From Pseudomonadota bacterium (GTDB lineage Bacteria; Myxococcota_A; Polyangia; Haliangiales; Haliangiaceae): a stretch of DNA of 64,000 nucleotides. Below are positions 18,196 to 27,158 of this stretch, in pieces. Below the pieces are notes generated by a model. That model did not search any database. It saw nothing but the letters and a program-made list of their open reading frames with translations, and was not told the origin of the DNA. Location: contig JAEYYV010000417.1 in assembly GCA_023428295.1 (NCBI GenBank), forward strand, positions 33,803 through 97,802. Reading direction: 5' to 3'. Made by a program: the position numbers and the translations under genes. Every line of letters begins with the position of its first letter. Positions within the stretch are counted from its first letter, which is position 1.

Positions 18196-19128
18196 CTACT
18201 TGCGCGCCGGCTCGACGGGCTCGGCGAGCTCCGCGAGCGTCGCGACGATGACCTGCGCGACCTTCGTGGTGAACGGCATGTGGAGCGTGTCGAACGTGTC
18301 GCTCGGCTTGTGATAGTGCGGCGTGTCCTCGCCCGAGCCCGCGACGTTGTGCGCCTCGACGCAGTCCATCGGCGAGATAGCCGGGATGCCCGCTTCCTGA
18401 AAGCTCGTGTGATCGTCGCCGTAGCAGTACGTGTGCTCGACATACGTCTTGTGCGGCACGCCCATGCGCGTCGCGACGTCGGCCATGTGAGTGACGAGGT
18501 GGCTCGACGCCGGGTCGCCGAGGATGTCCATCGCGTCGTTCTCGCCCTGCGGCCAGTAGCCGATCATGTCCGGCGCGATCACGCCTTTGACCGTGAGGCC
18601 CTGCTCGGCGATCCACCGCACCATGTGCTTGCTGCCGAGGCTGCCCTGCTCTTCCGCGGCCGTGAACACGAACCAGATCGTGTTCGCGAAGCTGTGCTTG
18701 GACATCACGCGCGCGGCTTCGAGCACGCCGGCCACGCCGGTCGCGTTGTCGTCCGCGCCGGGCGCGTTGGTCATCGCTTGGTTCGACGTGGAGTCGTAGT
18801 GCGCCGAGTAGATGTAGATGACCTCGGGCGTCTTGGTTCCGGGGAGCTTGATGATGACGTTGTTCGCCACCTGGTTCGTGACCTGGAACGGATCGAGCTC
18901 GGCGGTGAGGCCCATCGCTTCGGCGCGATCGACCAAGTAGTCGCGCGCTTGTTCGTCGCCTTGGCTCATGGTGTAGCGCGTCCCCATCGCGACGAGATCC
19001 TGGATCGTCGTCTCGAGCTCGGCCTGCGAGACATCGGCAGCGAGCACGACAGGGTCGATGGCGGGCGCGGGCTTGGAGTCGTTGCCGCACGCGGCGAGGA
19101 GCAGGACCAAAGCGAGTCGTGACTGCAT
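18196..19128 (-). CDS. M28-family zinc aminopeptidase, lipoprotein
   Basis: 310 residues. The lipobox LLAAC (Cys14) predicts lipid anchoring outside the cytoplasm. The M28 di-zinc site is complete: His110 and Asp112 in SAHYDS, Asp126 in PGADDNATG, Glu159-Glu160 in AAEEQGS, Asp187 in APDMIG, and His273 in PHYHKPSDT. These enzymes remove N-terminal amino acids from peptides. The length fits a catalytic domain with no added PDZ or PA domain. The Cys pair Cys235/Cys256 might form a disulfide. It lies 50 bases downstream of the MFS gene on the same strand, suggesting peptide degradation and uptake of products, though this pairing is inference. Confidence 0.92.
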   Translation of the reverse strand: MQSRLALVLLLAACGNDSKPAPAIDPVVLAADVSQAELETTIQDLVAMGTRYTMSQGDEQARDYLVDRAEAMGLTAELDPFQVTNQVANNVIIKLPGTKTPEVIYIYSAHYDSTSNQAMTNAPGADDNATGVAGVLEAARVMSKHSFANTIWFVFTAAEEQGSLGSKHMVRWIAEQGLTVKGVIAPDMIGYWPQGENDAMDILGDPASSHLVTHMADVATRMGVPHKTYVEHTYCYGDDHTSFQEAGIPAISPMDCVEAHNVAGSGEDTPHYHKPSDTFDTLHMPFTTKVAQVIVATLAELAEPVEPARK

Positions 19129-19178
19129 GAGGCGCGGACCTTACGATCCGCCCGACGACGAACACCACCGAAAAGCGC

Positions 19179-20417
19179 TCACCGGGTCTGTCGATCCGTG
19201 GCGAACGAGCGGGTTGCCATCATCATCGCCACCGCGGCGATGGCGAGAATCCCCGTCGGGATCCACATCGCCGTCGTGAGATCCGTGCGCACGGCAATCT
19301 CGCCGAGCGCCCACGACGACGGCGCGGTGCCCACCAAGTGCATCACGCCGATGACCAGCCCTTGCGCGGCGACGGCCTTGCCGGGCGGCGCGAGGTCGTC
19401 GACGGTCGCCGCCATCGGCGCGTGATAGAGCGAGAACGTGAACAGCGTCGCGACCCCTGCGACATAGATCGCGATGTTCGGCGGCGCGAGGATCGCGAGG
19501 CTCGCCGTCGGTATCGACGCTGTCATGCCGATCGCGATCATCCACAGTCGCCCCGTGACGTACTTCTTGCGCAGCGCATCGGCAGCGCGCCCACCGACGA
19601 TGATGCCCGCGAGAGCACCGAAGAGACCGATGACGAGCACGTTCGTCGCGGCGGCTTCGCTCATGCCTTTCCCGCTCGGGCTCTTCAGGTACTCGAGCAT
19701 GAACGCGTTGTAGCCACCGGCCGCGAACGCCATCGCGGTCGTCGACAGCATGATCCACCGCAGCGTGCGGATGCGCAGCAGCGCGCGCGCCTCGACGAGG
19801 AACGTCCGCGTGAAGCCGAACACGTACGTCCACACCGGCTCGTCGGTCGTGCGCTCGTGGGTCGCGATGGGCTGCTTGATGATCACGAGCGCGAGCACGA
19901 TGCCCGGCGCACCGAGCGCGATCACGACCCACGGAAAGCCGAGCAACGAACCCGCGCCGAACCCGACGACGCCGCCGAGGAACAGCCCGAGGTTGAACAC
20001 GGCGATGCGCGACGCTTTGTTCGTCGAGTACAGCTGCCCGATGATCGAGTTCGCGACGGGCACCACCGCGGCGGTCCCGAGCCCGACGAGCGCGCGAGAG
20101 CTCGCCAGCGTGATGTAGCTCGTGCCGAGCGCACCGAGCGCACCCGCTACGCTCGCGAGGCCCACGCCGAACGCGATGACCTTTCGTCGATCGTACGCGT
20201 CGCCTGCCCAGCCAAACGGCAGCGTCGCGAGCGCGTGCGGGATCATGAACACCGTCTGCAGAAAGCCGATCTGCGCGTAGTCGATGTCGTAGCGCGCGCT
20301 CAGATCGGGATACACGGCAAACAGCGCATTGCGCGCCGCGTAGGACACGAGGTTGATGAGCGAGAGCACGACGAGGATCTGCGTCGCGCGCGCGCGGCTG
20401 CTCTCGATCGTGATCAC
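19179..20417 (-). CDS. MFS transporter
   Basis: 412 residues with about twelve membrane helices. The loop between helices 2 and 3 carries GWAGDAYDRRKVIAFG, the family A-motif (GxxxDRxGRR-like). Helix 1 begins ILVVLSLINLVSYAARNALF, similar to the spinster/hexuronate-like branch whose members move sugars, lipids or organic anions. The substrate cannot be told from sequence alone. It starts at GTG or ATG 20417, 33 bases after the stop of the PPC-repeat lipoprotein gene, so the genes may be co-transcribed with the M28 peptidase that follows. Confidence 0.88.
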   Translation of the reverse strand: MITIESSRARATQILVVLSLINLVSYAARNALFAVYPDLSARYDIDYAQIGFLQTVFMIPHALATLPFGWAGDAYDRRKVIAFGVGLASVAGALGALGTSYITLASSRALVGLGTAAVVPVANSIIGQLYSTNKASRIAVFNLGLFLGGVVGFGAGSLLGFPWVVIALGAPGIVLALVIIKQPIATHERTTDEPVWTYVFGFTRTFLVEARALLRIRTLRWIMLSTTAMAFAAGGYNAFMLEYLKSPSGKGMSEAAATNVLVIGLFGALAGIIVGGRAADALRKKYVTGRLWMIAIGMTASIPTASLAILAPPNIAIYVAGVATLFTFSLYHAPMAATVDDLAPPGKAVAAQGLVIGVMHLVGTAPSSWALGEIAVRTDLTTAMWIPTGILAIAAVAMMMATRSFATDRQTR

Positions 20418-20450
20418 GCTCCCCCCAACGAGGACATCTCGCAGACGATA

Positions 20451-21755
20451 TCAGGGCGCGGGCGGACCTTCTGCGATCTGCACGTCGTACGCCCCTTCGC
20501 CCGACGCGTCCGTGCCCTTCACGCGGATGACCGCGCGCGCGTTGGCGGGGACCTGCCCCGTCACCTTCTCAACCACGCCCTTGCCCTTCTTGTCGCCCTT
20601 GCCGACGGACTTGCCGTCGACGAGCAGCTCGACATCGAGGTCGCTCTCGGCCGGAACATCGACCGTGACGTCGACGGTACGCGGGTTCGCGTCGGTCGGG
20701 ATCGCGAAGCAATCGACGTCGCCTGGCGTGAACACGGCGTGCACGATCGTGCGGTCCGGCGGAATTGGCATCGCCTTCTCGGGCGTGTCGTTCGGCTCGA
20801 TCTCCGCGTCGGGCTGCGGGACCTTCGCGACCACGCGCAGCTGGTACTGCGTCTCGGGATTGGACTTGTCGCCCTTGATCGACACGTAGTGAAACGGCGG
20901 CGCACCGTCGGGAACGATCGGCACGATGCCGCGCACGACGAGCGGCTGCCCGCGCGGAGCCTTGCGTGTGACGAGCGGATTGCCGATGCCATCGCTGACA
21001 TCGACCGAGAGCGCGACACCTTCGACGGCGCTGACCTCGATATCGATCGCGTTCTTCTCGGACAGCGTCTCGACCGAGAGCTTCCACACGTCGACATCGC
21101 CCGCCCAGCCCACGAAGCCCGTGACGGTATCGCCGACGATGAGATCGAGCGCGGTGCCGCGATCGTCGTCGGGCTCGCGCTCCGCGTTGGGTGCGACTGG
21201 CGCTACGCGCGCGCTGATCTCGTAGACCGGCGCGGGCACGACCTCGATGCCCGCATCGATCGCCTTCTGTCCCTTCTTGGGCTTGGCCGCTTTCGGTGGC
21301 GGCGCCTTGTTCATCTTCACGACCGCGCGATACGTGCCAGGAGACACGCCGAGGTTGGGCACGCCCTCTTTGATGCGCGCCCCACCGCGATCGGACTTGG
21401 CGAGCACCGTTCCACCGACGTCCTCCACCTCGAGGATCAGGTCCACGCCTTCGATCGCCGAGACCTCCACGGAAAGCACACCCGGTTCGGCGACCGCGAT
21501 CTTGAACGTGTCGACATCGGTGTCGGGTTCGATCTTCGCGCGCACGGTCGCGCCGGGCGCGAGCGCTGTCGCCGTGTCGTCGCCGTCGTTGGGCTCGACC
21601 TCGTCGGTCGTTTGCGCGGCGGCGCCACCATCGGTAGTCACCTGCGTGACGACCTGCACCGCAGCGGCGTCGCGATCGGTGCGCTTTTGCGTCGACTTAC
21701 CGCACGCCGCGGCGAGGAGCGAAGCACAGCCGAGGGCGACGACCGCGCGCATCAC
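20451..21755 (-). CDS. lipoprotein with three PPC-like beta domains
   Basis: 434 residues. Lipobox LAAAC (Cys about 18). After a short linker there are three units that each begin with an EPND-type motif (VEPNDGDDTATAL, REPDDDRGTALDL, IEPNDTPEKAMPI) and continue through a DVDxxK/F strand (DTDVDTFKI, DVDVWKLSV, DVDCFAI). This is the pattern of bacterial pre-peptidase C-terminal (PPC) domains, beta-sandwiches often attached to secreted hydrolases. No enzyme domain is present. The start overlaps the fabZ stop by 4 bp, so the two are translationally coupled. Its place corresponds to where lpxA commonly follows fabZ in other Gram-negative genomes. Confidence 0.82.
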   Translation of the reverse strand: MMRAVVALGCASLLAAACGKSTQKRTDRDAAAVQVVTQVTTDGGAAAQTTDEVEPNDGDDTATALAPGATVRAKIEPDTDVDTFKIAVAEPGVLSVEVSAIEGVDLILEVEDVGGTVLAKSDRGGARIKEGVPNLGVSPGTYRAVVKMNKAPPPKAAKPKKGQKAIDAGIEVVPAPVYEISARVAPVAPNAEREPDDDRGTALDLIVGDTVTGFVGWAGDVDVWKLSVETLSEKNAIDIEVSAVEGVALSVDVSDGIGNPLVTRKAPRGQPLVVRGIVPIVPDGAPPFHYVSIKGDKSNPETQYQLRVVAKVPQPDAEIEPNDTPEKAMPIPPDRTIVHAVFTPGDVDCFAIPTDANPRTVDVTVDVPAESDLDVELLVDGKSVGKGDKKGKGVVEKVTGQVPANARAVIRVKGTDASGEGAYDVQIAEGPPAP

Positions 21756-22243
21756 GACACCTTGGACTTCTCGGCGAGCCCTGCGAGGAACTCCGCCTCG
21801 GAGACGACCGTCCCGTTCACTTTGATCTCGCCACGCATCTTGAAGATCTTGCCCTTTCGCAGCGGCACGACCTCGATGATCAGCTGATCGCCGGGCGTGA
21901 CCGCCTTGCGGAACTTCACCGCGTCGATCGCCATGAACAGCATGACGTGGGTCGAGGGATCGAACGTCACGACGCGCGACGCGAGGAGGCCCCCCGCTTG
22001 TGCCATCGCTTCGATCTGGAGCACGCCCGGCATGACGGGCACGCCGGGGAAGTGGCCCTGGAAGTACGGCTCGTTGAACGTGACGTTCTTCAGCGCGACG
22101 ATCTTGTCGTCGGTGAGCTCGAGAACGCGATCGACGAGCAGGAATGGATAGCGGTGAGGGAGCAGACCCAGGATCTGCTCGGCCTTCATCGTTTCACTAG
22201 CGGGCCGCTCGCTGCCTTCCGACATAGACGTCGGATCTACCAC
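21752..22243 (-). CDS. fabZ: 3-hydroxyacyl-[ACP] dehydratase FabZ
   Basis: Up to 163 residues. It removes water from 3-hydroxyacyl-ACP to give trans-2-enoyl-ACP in fatty acid synthesis. LLPHRYPFLLVDRV and the hot-dog-fold active site with His64 (QGHFPGVPVMPG) and Glu78 (LQIEAMAQ) are intact. GTG at 22243 has an upstream AGAGAGGG; ATG at 22225 or at 22189 (the latter closer to the usual FabZ start) are alternatives, so the first 18 residues are uncertain. It follows ompH by 54 bases in the conserved bamA-ompH-fabZ order, but lpxD, usually between ompH and fabZ, is absent here. Confidence 0.95.
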   Translation of the reverse strand: MVDPTSMSEGSERPASETMKAEQILGLLPHRYPFLLVDRVLELTDDKIVALKNVTFNEPYFQGHFPGVPVMPGVLQIEAMAQAGGLLASRVVTFDPSTHVMLFMAIDAVKFRKAVTPGDQLIIEVVPLRKGKIFKMRGEIKVNGTVVSEAEFLAGLAEKSKVS

Positions 22244-22297
22244 GAGCGCGCCCTCTCTATTTCACATCGCCGCCGCTTCGCTACGGCGAGACGGACG

Positions 22298-22825
22298 TCA
22301 CTTCATCTCGGCCTTGAGCTTGTCGGTCAGGTCGACGGTCTTGTCCGACCACACCGTGGCGCCGCGATCGATGATCACGTGAACGCCTTCGGCCTTCGCG
22401 ATCTTCTCGATGAGCGGCGTGGCCTGCTTGAGCAGCCCCTGGATGAGCTTCGTGCGATCGCCCGCGAGCTCGCGCTCGAGCTTCACGTACGTCTGCTGCA
22501 GCTCGACGAACTTCTTCTCCAGCTCGGCGCGCTTCTGCGCGAACGCTTCGGGCTTGAGCACCGCTTGCTGCTTCGCGAGATCCGCGTCGGCCTTCTTCAG
22601 GTCCTCTTGCTGCTTGTCGAGCTTGGCCTGCTTGTCCTTACGCGTCTTCTCGAACGCGTCGTTAGCGCGCTTGCCCGCCGGCGTGGTCGACAACGTGTCT
22701 TCGATGTCGATGATGCCGATCTTCGGGTTGGCGGGAACCGCGCTGGTGGCGCTTCCCGTCAGCAGCGGCGACGCCATCAGACCCAGACCGAGACAAGCGA
22801 GAGCAACGATTCCTAGGCGATTCAT
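22298..22825 (-). CDS. OmpH/Skp-family periplasmic chaperone
   Basis: 175 residues; ATG at 22825 with GAGGT about 9 bases upstream. A signal peptide (LGIVALACLGLGLMASPLLT) precedes KIGIIDIEDTLSTTPAGK, the typical first strand of Skp, and then a long charged helical hairpin (about 55-135; RKDKQAKLDKQQEDLKKADA, KRAELEKKFVELQQTYVKLE). The end returns to the core fold (VHVIIDRGATVWSDKTVDLT). Skp trimers hold unfolded barrel proteins in the periplasm and hand them to BamA, which is encoded immediately upstream. The many barrels in this window are plausible clients. Confidence 0.93.
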   Translation of the reverse strand: MNRLGIVALACLGLGLMASPLLTGSATSAVPANPKIGIIDIEDTLSTTPAGKRANDAFEKTRKDKQAKLDKQQEDLKKADADLAKQQAVLKPEAFAQKRAELEKKFVELQQTYVKLERELAGDRTKLIQGLLKQATPLIEKIAKAEGVHVIIDRGATVWSDKTVDLTDKLKAEMK

Positions 22826-22914
22826 GTGGACCTCGTGCGGTTCATACGATGAGTTCGACGCGTGTCCAAGCCCGATGTTCAAGTCGTGATCGGACCGCCA
22901 ACTCCGTCGAACTT

Positions 22915-25359
22915 CTAGAAGAAGTTGCCGATGGTGAACTCGAAGACCAACGGATCTTCGCCATCCTGTGCGTCGAGCGGGATGCCCCACTCGAAGCGGA
23001 GCGGGCCGATCGGTGAGAACCAGCGGAAGCCAAAGCCGACCGACTTGCGGATGCCATAGATGAGCGAGTCCGCCGGACGGAAGCACGGATCGAACTTGAT
23101 CGACGTCTGCGAGTTCTCGCGCTTCAGGTCGGGGCAGTAGCGACTCTCGAGGTTGTACGCGTTGCCCATGTCGAAGAAGAGCACGCCAGAGATGCCGACC
23201 TTCTTGAACAGGGGGAACTCGACCTCGTTGTTGATGATGAGCTGCATGTTGCCGCCGAGCGGCAGCTCGCCGAGGCCGTTGCCGGGATCGCCGGGGGACT
23301 GCGTCAGGAGCTTGGGACCGAGCGAGCGCGGCGCGTAGCCGCGGATGTCGTAGATGCCGCCCACGAGGTAACGCTCGGAGATGGGCACGCCGAGCGGGTC
23401 CGTCGACGTGGTGAAGCCGATCTCGAAGTTGCCGTGATAGACGAACGGGCCCCACAGCTGGCGGTAGTGGCGCGCGAAGCCACCCCAACGCCAGAACCTG
23501 TTCTCCGAGCCCGTGTACTTGTCGGCGTACTCGGCGAACACCGTGTGGTACCAGCCGCCGGACGGGAACAGACGGTTGTTGCGCGAGTCCCACGACAGCG
23601 ACGCCCGAATCGACGACGTCACGCCGCCGCGGAACAGGTTGGCGACGCTCGCCGCTTCGATCGGTGCGCTCGTCGCGCCGAGATTGGTGAGACCGCCCGA
23701 GCCGGTGGTGATGCTGACGTCCTCGAGCTTGTACGTGAGGAAGGCGCGCGCTTCGTAGGAGAGGCCATAGCCCCACGTGAGCGTGCCACCGGATGCGTTG
23801 CGGTAGAACGTGCCGAAGCCGCGGCTCTGGTTGTAGAGGTCGAACGCGAACGTCCAGTTCGTATCGAGGAAGTACGGCTCGACAAAGCGCAGCAAGAACA
23901 ACTGCCGCAAGCTCGAGATCTGCGCCTGCAACGCGAGCGTCTGACCGCGACCGAACAAGTTGTTCTGCGAGATCTGCGCTTGCGCGATGAAGTTCTCGAC
24001 GGAGGAGAAGCCCGCGCCGATCTGGAACGTGCCCGTCGGACGCTCGCTGACCTCGACGTTCACCTCGACGAACTCGTCGGAGCTGCCGCGCTTGGTGGAG
24101 ATGACGACGTTCTCGAAGAAGCCGAGCGCGGTGATGCGGCGCTTGGAGATCTCGAGGTTCGTGTTGTTGAACATCTCGCCTTCGGAGATGCGCATCTCGC
24201 GGCGGATGACCTTGTCGCGCGTCTTGGAGTTGCCGCGGATGTTGATGCGCTCGAAGTACGCGCGCTTTCCGCGTGCGATCTCGAACGTCATGTTGATGCG
24301 GCGGTTCGCGAGGTCGACCTTGGTGAGCGGGAGGACGTTCGCGTACGCGTAGCCTTGGTCCTGGTAGAAGTTCGAGAGCTTCTCGCGATCCTCGGCGATC
24401 ATCGTGCGCGAGAACCTCACGCCGGGGCGCAGCTTGACGCGCTTTGCATTCTCCTCGGCGCTGCCGATGAGATCGCCCTTGAAGTTGACCGAGCCGATCG
24501 TGAACACCGGGCCCTCGTCGACGGGGATCGAGAGGTACATGTACTGCTTGTCGCGCGACAGTCGAAGCTGCGGCGTGCCGACCTTTACGTTGGCGTAGCC
24601 GCGGTCCCAGTAGTGCGCGCTGACGAGCAGGAGGTCGCGCTCGAACGCCTCCTGGCTGTACACGCCAGAGTCGTTCAAGAAGCTGAGCGCATCCGCGCGG
24701 CGCGTGGCGATCGAATTGCGGAGCTCGTCGTCGGAGATCGCGCTGTTGCCGATGAACTGCACCTCGCGGATCTTGACCTTGGCCTTCTCGTCGACGGTGA
24801 ACCACACGTCGACCTCGGACTCGTTCACCGGCTTGACCTCGTAGTCCACCGTCGCGAGGTAGAAGCCCTTCTGCACGTAGAGGTCCGCGATCTTCTCGCG
24901 GTTCTTCTTCACCTTGCCGATGTCGACGATGGCGTCGATCTCGAGATCGAGCACCTCGTTGATCTTGTCGAGGCCCATCTCGCTGTTGCCAGCGATGAGC
25001 ACCTTGCGGATCGACGGCTTCTCTTTGACCGCGAACGTGAGGATCACGCCGCCGGACGCCGCGACCTCCGCCTCGACGTCGATGTCGGCGAAGAAGCCCA
25101 TCTTCCACATCGCGCGGAGATCCTCGCGCAGCTTCGCGGAGTCGAGCAGCGTGCCCGGCTTGCTGAGGAGCTGGACGCGAATGGCGTCGTCTTCGACTTT
25201 GCGGTTACCGCGGAACTGCACGCGCTCGATGGCGCGGCCTTGCAGCGTCACGCCCGCGGTGGGTGCCGTGGGATCCGCCGTGGGATCCGGCGACGGTTGC
25301 GCCGCGACGATGCCCACGGAGAGCATGGCGATCACGACTGCGCGGAGTAAACGGATCAC
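22915..25359 (-). CDS. bamA: outer-membrane protein assembly factor BamA
   Basis: 814 residues. Signal peptide about 1-21, then five POTRA domains (about 35-365; the first starts IERVQFRGNRKVEDD, later RKVLIAGNSEMGLDKI, KIREVQFIGNSAISDDELR and FERINIRGNSKTRDKVIRRE) and a C-terminal 16-strand barrel (about 440-814) ending in phenylalanine (TIGNFF). The conserved VRGY-like loop appears as DIRGYAPRSLG. BamA inserts beta-barrels into the outer membrane. GTG start at 25359 overlaps the lolD stop (GTGA). The first POTRA has a short Pro/Thr-rich spacer (PDPTADPTAPTAG) before it. Followed by ompH after 89 bases. Confidence 0.96.
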   Translation of the reverse strand: MIRLLRAVVIAMLSVGIVAAQPSPDPTADPTAPTAGVTLQGRAIERVQFRGNRKVEDDAIRVQLLSKPGTLLDSAKLREDLRAMWKMGFFADIDVEAEVAASGGVILTFAVKEKPSIRKVLIAGNSEMGLDKINEVLDLEIDAIVDIGKVKKNREKIADLYVQKGFYLATVDYEVKPVNESEVDVWFTVDEKAKVKIREVQFIGNSAISDDELRNSIATRRADALSFLNDSGVYSQEAFERDLLLVSAHYWDRGYANVKVGTPQLRLSRDKQYMYLSIPVDEGPVFTIGSVNFKGDLIGSAEENAKRVKLRPGVRFSRTMIAEDREKLSNFYQDQGYAYANVLPLTKVDLANRRINMTFEIARGKRAYFERINIRGNSKTRDKVIRREMRISEGEMFNNTNLEISKRRITALGFFENVVISTKRGSSDEFVEVNVEVSERPTGTFQIGAGFSSVENFIAQAQISQNNLFGRGQTLALQAQISSLRQLFLLRFVEPYFLDTNWTFAFDLYNQSRGFGTFYRNASGGTLTWGYGLSYEARAFLTYKLEDVSITTGSGGLTNLGATSAPIEAASVANLFRGGVTSSIRASLSWDSRNNRLFPSGGWYHTVFAEYADKYTGSENRFWRWGGFARHYRQLWGPFVYHGNFEIGFTTSTDPLGVPISERYLVGGIYDIRGYAPRSLGPKLLTQSPGDPGNGLGELPLGGNMQLIINNEVEFPLFKKVGISGVLFFDMGNAYNLESRYCPDLKRENSQTSIKFDPCFRPADSLIYGIRKSVGFGFRWFSPIGPLRFEWGIPLDAQDGEDPLVFEFTIGNFF

Positions 25360-26204
25360 GAAGCGGCTCCCTCTTCGCTCTTCGACTCGCGTTCCTCGGT
25401 CCGGGGTTCGCTGGTCGCGGCACCAATTCGCGCAGACGCTGACGGCGCCGGTGGCTCCGCGCCATGCGCTTCGTGGGTCTCCTCGACGAGGCGGCCGCCG
25501 TCGACCATGCGCAAGCGCTTGGGCATCAGCGACGCGAGCTCCGGGTTGTGCGTGACGACGAGCAGCGTCGAGCCACGCTCGCGGTTGAGCTCGAGGAACA
25601 GCTGGTGGATCGCCTCGCCCGTCGAGCGATCCAGGTTGCCGGTGGGTTCGTCGGCGAGGAGTAGCGACGGTCCGAGCACCATGGCGCGCGCGAGCGCTAC
25701 GCGTTGCTGCTCGCCGCCCGAGAGCTCGCTCGGCCGGTGCGTCAACCGATGCGTGAGCCCGACGCGCCCGAGGATGTCCTTGGCCATCGTGCGCGCACGC
25801 TCGACGGGATAGCGCTGGATCAGCGCCGGCATCATCACGTTCTCGACAGCGGTGAACTCCGGCAGGAGGTGGTGAAACTGGAACACGAAGCCGATGCGCC
25901 GATTGCGGAACTCGGCGAGCCGTGTCGCGTTCATCGTGGTGAGCTCTTCACCATCGAACTTGATCGATCCCGACGTCGGCAGATCGAGCGTCCCGAGGAT
26001 CTGGAGGAACGTCGACTTGCCGACGCCCGACGCGCCGACGACAGCGACCATGTCGCCCGGCTCGAGCGAGAGATCGATGTCCCACAGAATTGGCAGCGCC
26101 TTGCCGCTGTGCTGGTACGCCTTGCCGAGGCGACTCACCTCGATCCGCGCGCCACGCCCACGGATCGGAGTCACCAAAGCGTCGGCGGTGGGCTTATCAG
26201 TCAC
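25356..26204 (-). CDS. lolD: lipoprotein-releasing ABC transporter ATP-binding protein LolD
   Basis: 282 residues. Complete ABC ATPase: Walker A GASGVGKST (57-65), Q-loop in FVFQFHHLLPEFTA, signature LSGGEQQR (161-168), Walker B LLLADEP (181-187) and the H-loop in LLVVTHN. The FQFHHLLPEFTAxENV sequence is diagnostic of the LolD/MacB branch. It powers release of outer-membrane lipoproteins from the inner membrane together with the LolC/E permease at 27159. A C-terminal tail (about 240-282) rich in Ala, Pro and Glu is longer than in E. coli LolD. GTG start at 26204; ribosome-binding site weak. Translationally coupled to bamA. Confidence 0.93.
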   Translation of the reverse strand: MTDKPTADALVTPIRGRGARIEVSRLGKAYQHSGKALPILWDIDLSLEPGDMVAVVGASGVGKSTFLQILGTLDLPTSGSIKFDGEELTTMNATRLAEFRNRRIGFVFQFHHLLPEFTAVENVMMPALIQRYPVERARTMAKDILGRVGLTHRLTHRPSELSGGEQQRVALARAMVLGPSLLLADEPTGNLDRSTGEAIHQLFLELNRERGSTLLVVTHNPELASLMPKRLRMVDGGRLVEETHEAHGAEPPAPSASARIGAATSEPRTEERESKSEEGAAS

Positions 26205-26419
26205 AGGGTAACTCGGGAAACTCTAAAGGGCGCAGACACTTAAGGGCGCCGGAACTTACTTGGCGGCCACGCGAGTGTCAACGCGCGATGGGACCATTGC
26301 CGAGCCAAGACGGTTGCCTAGGCGATCGCTCACCCGGCGCTCACCGGGCGAGGCGCGGCTCGTCGGGTGCGACCGTCGTCTCGTGTGCGAAACTAGCCCG
26401 ACCGCCCGGACATTCCGCT

Positions 26420-26995
26420 TCAGAAGCCGAGAGAGAAGCCGAGCTTCCAGAAGCGCATCGTGCCGTCGAGGGAGCCGCGAGAGCTATCGAGCGAGCCGAT
26501 GTAGATCGAGTAGTCGATCAAGACCGACAGCTGCACCTTCATCGGAATGCGGTACTCGGCACCGACAGCGATGAGCCCCTGCCCGCCATCGACGTCGGTG
26601 GCCGCGAGGGAGTCGGTGTTTGCGCTCGTGTGCGCGATGCCGAGCTTGCCGAACAGGTCCATGCCGCCGCCGAGCGGATGGGAGTACTTCGCAGCGAGCG
26701 CGAGCGTGCGCGAGTCGTAGCCGATCGACTTGTTGACCACGAACGAGCCCACGGTCGCCGAAGCTTCCACACCGAAGCGGCTGAGGATGGGCGCACCCTT
26801 GAAGCGGATACCGCCAAAGATCTGTCCCGACCGGCCTGCGGGTCCCACCTCCTGAACACCGTCACCGTCGAAGCTGAGGCCCGCTCCCGGTCCGATCCCA
26901 AGTCCTGCGTAGCCGCCGATCCCGACCGGAGTGTCAGCGGCAGCGATGGACGAGGTCCCGACCAGGAGTGCAGCGACCAAGAGCGCGCGCGTCAT
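26420..26995 (-). CDS. small outer-membrane beta-barrel-like protein
   Basis: 191 residues from ATG 26995, chosen because it begins a clean signal peptide (TRALLVAALLVGTSSIAAAD); longer in-frame starts add a non-signal stretch. The mature protein has Gly-rich alternating strands (VGIGGYAGLGIGPGAGLSFD, GGIRFKGAPILSRFGVEASA, LALAAKYSHPLGGGMDLFGK) and ends FWKLGFSLGF with a terminal Phe, the hallmark of Bam substrates. About eight strands fit an OmpA/OmpX-size barrel. It sits between the two lol genes. Function unknown. A 215-base gap without a gene separates it from lolD; that gap holds a short CCCGG...CCGGG inverted repeat near 26330-26345 and nothing else clear. Confidence 0.72.
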   Translation of the reverse strand: MTRALLVAALLVGTSSIAAADTPVGIGGYAGLGIGPGAGLSFDGDGVQEVGPAGRSGQIFGGIRFKGAPILSRFGVEASATVGSFVVNKSIGYDSRTLALAAKYSHPLGGGMDLFGKLGIAHTSANTDSLAATDVDGGQGLIAVGAEYRIPMKVQLSVLIDYSIYIGSLDSSRGSLDGTMRFWKLGFSLGF

Positions 26996-27158
26996 GGCGG
27001 CATGCGCAGCATTCGGCGTGCCACGAACGCGAATCTGACAAGTGGGCGGATTCACGCGACCCAGGTGTGCAGGAGTTGATGGATTTTCACGCATTCCGGA
27101 CGTTGGTGACGCATTCGGGCTCCAAGCGATCTAGCCGGCCACCGACACCGACGGTCGC

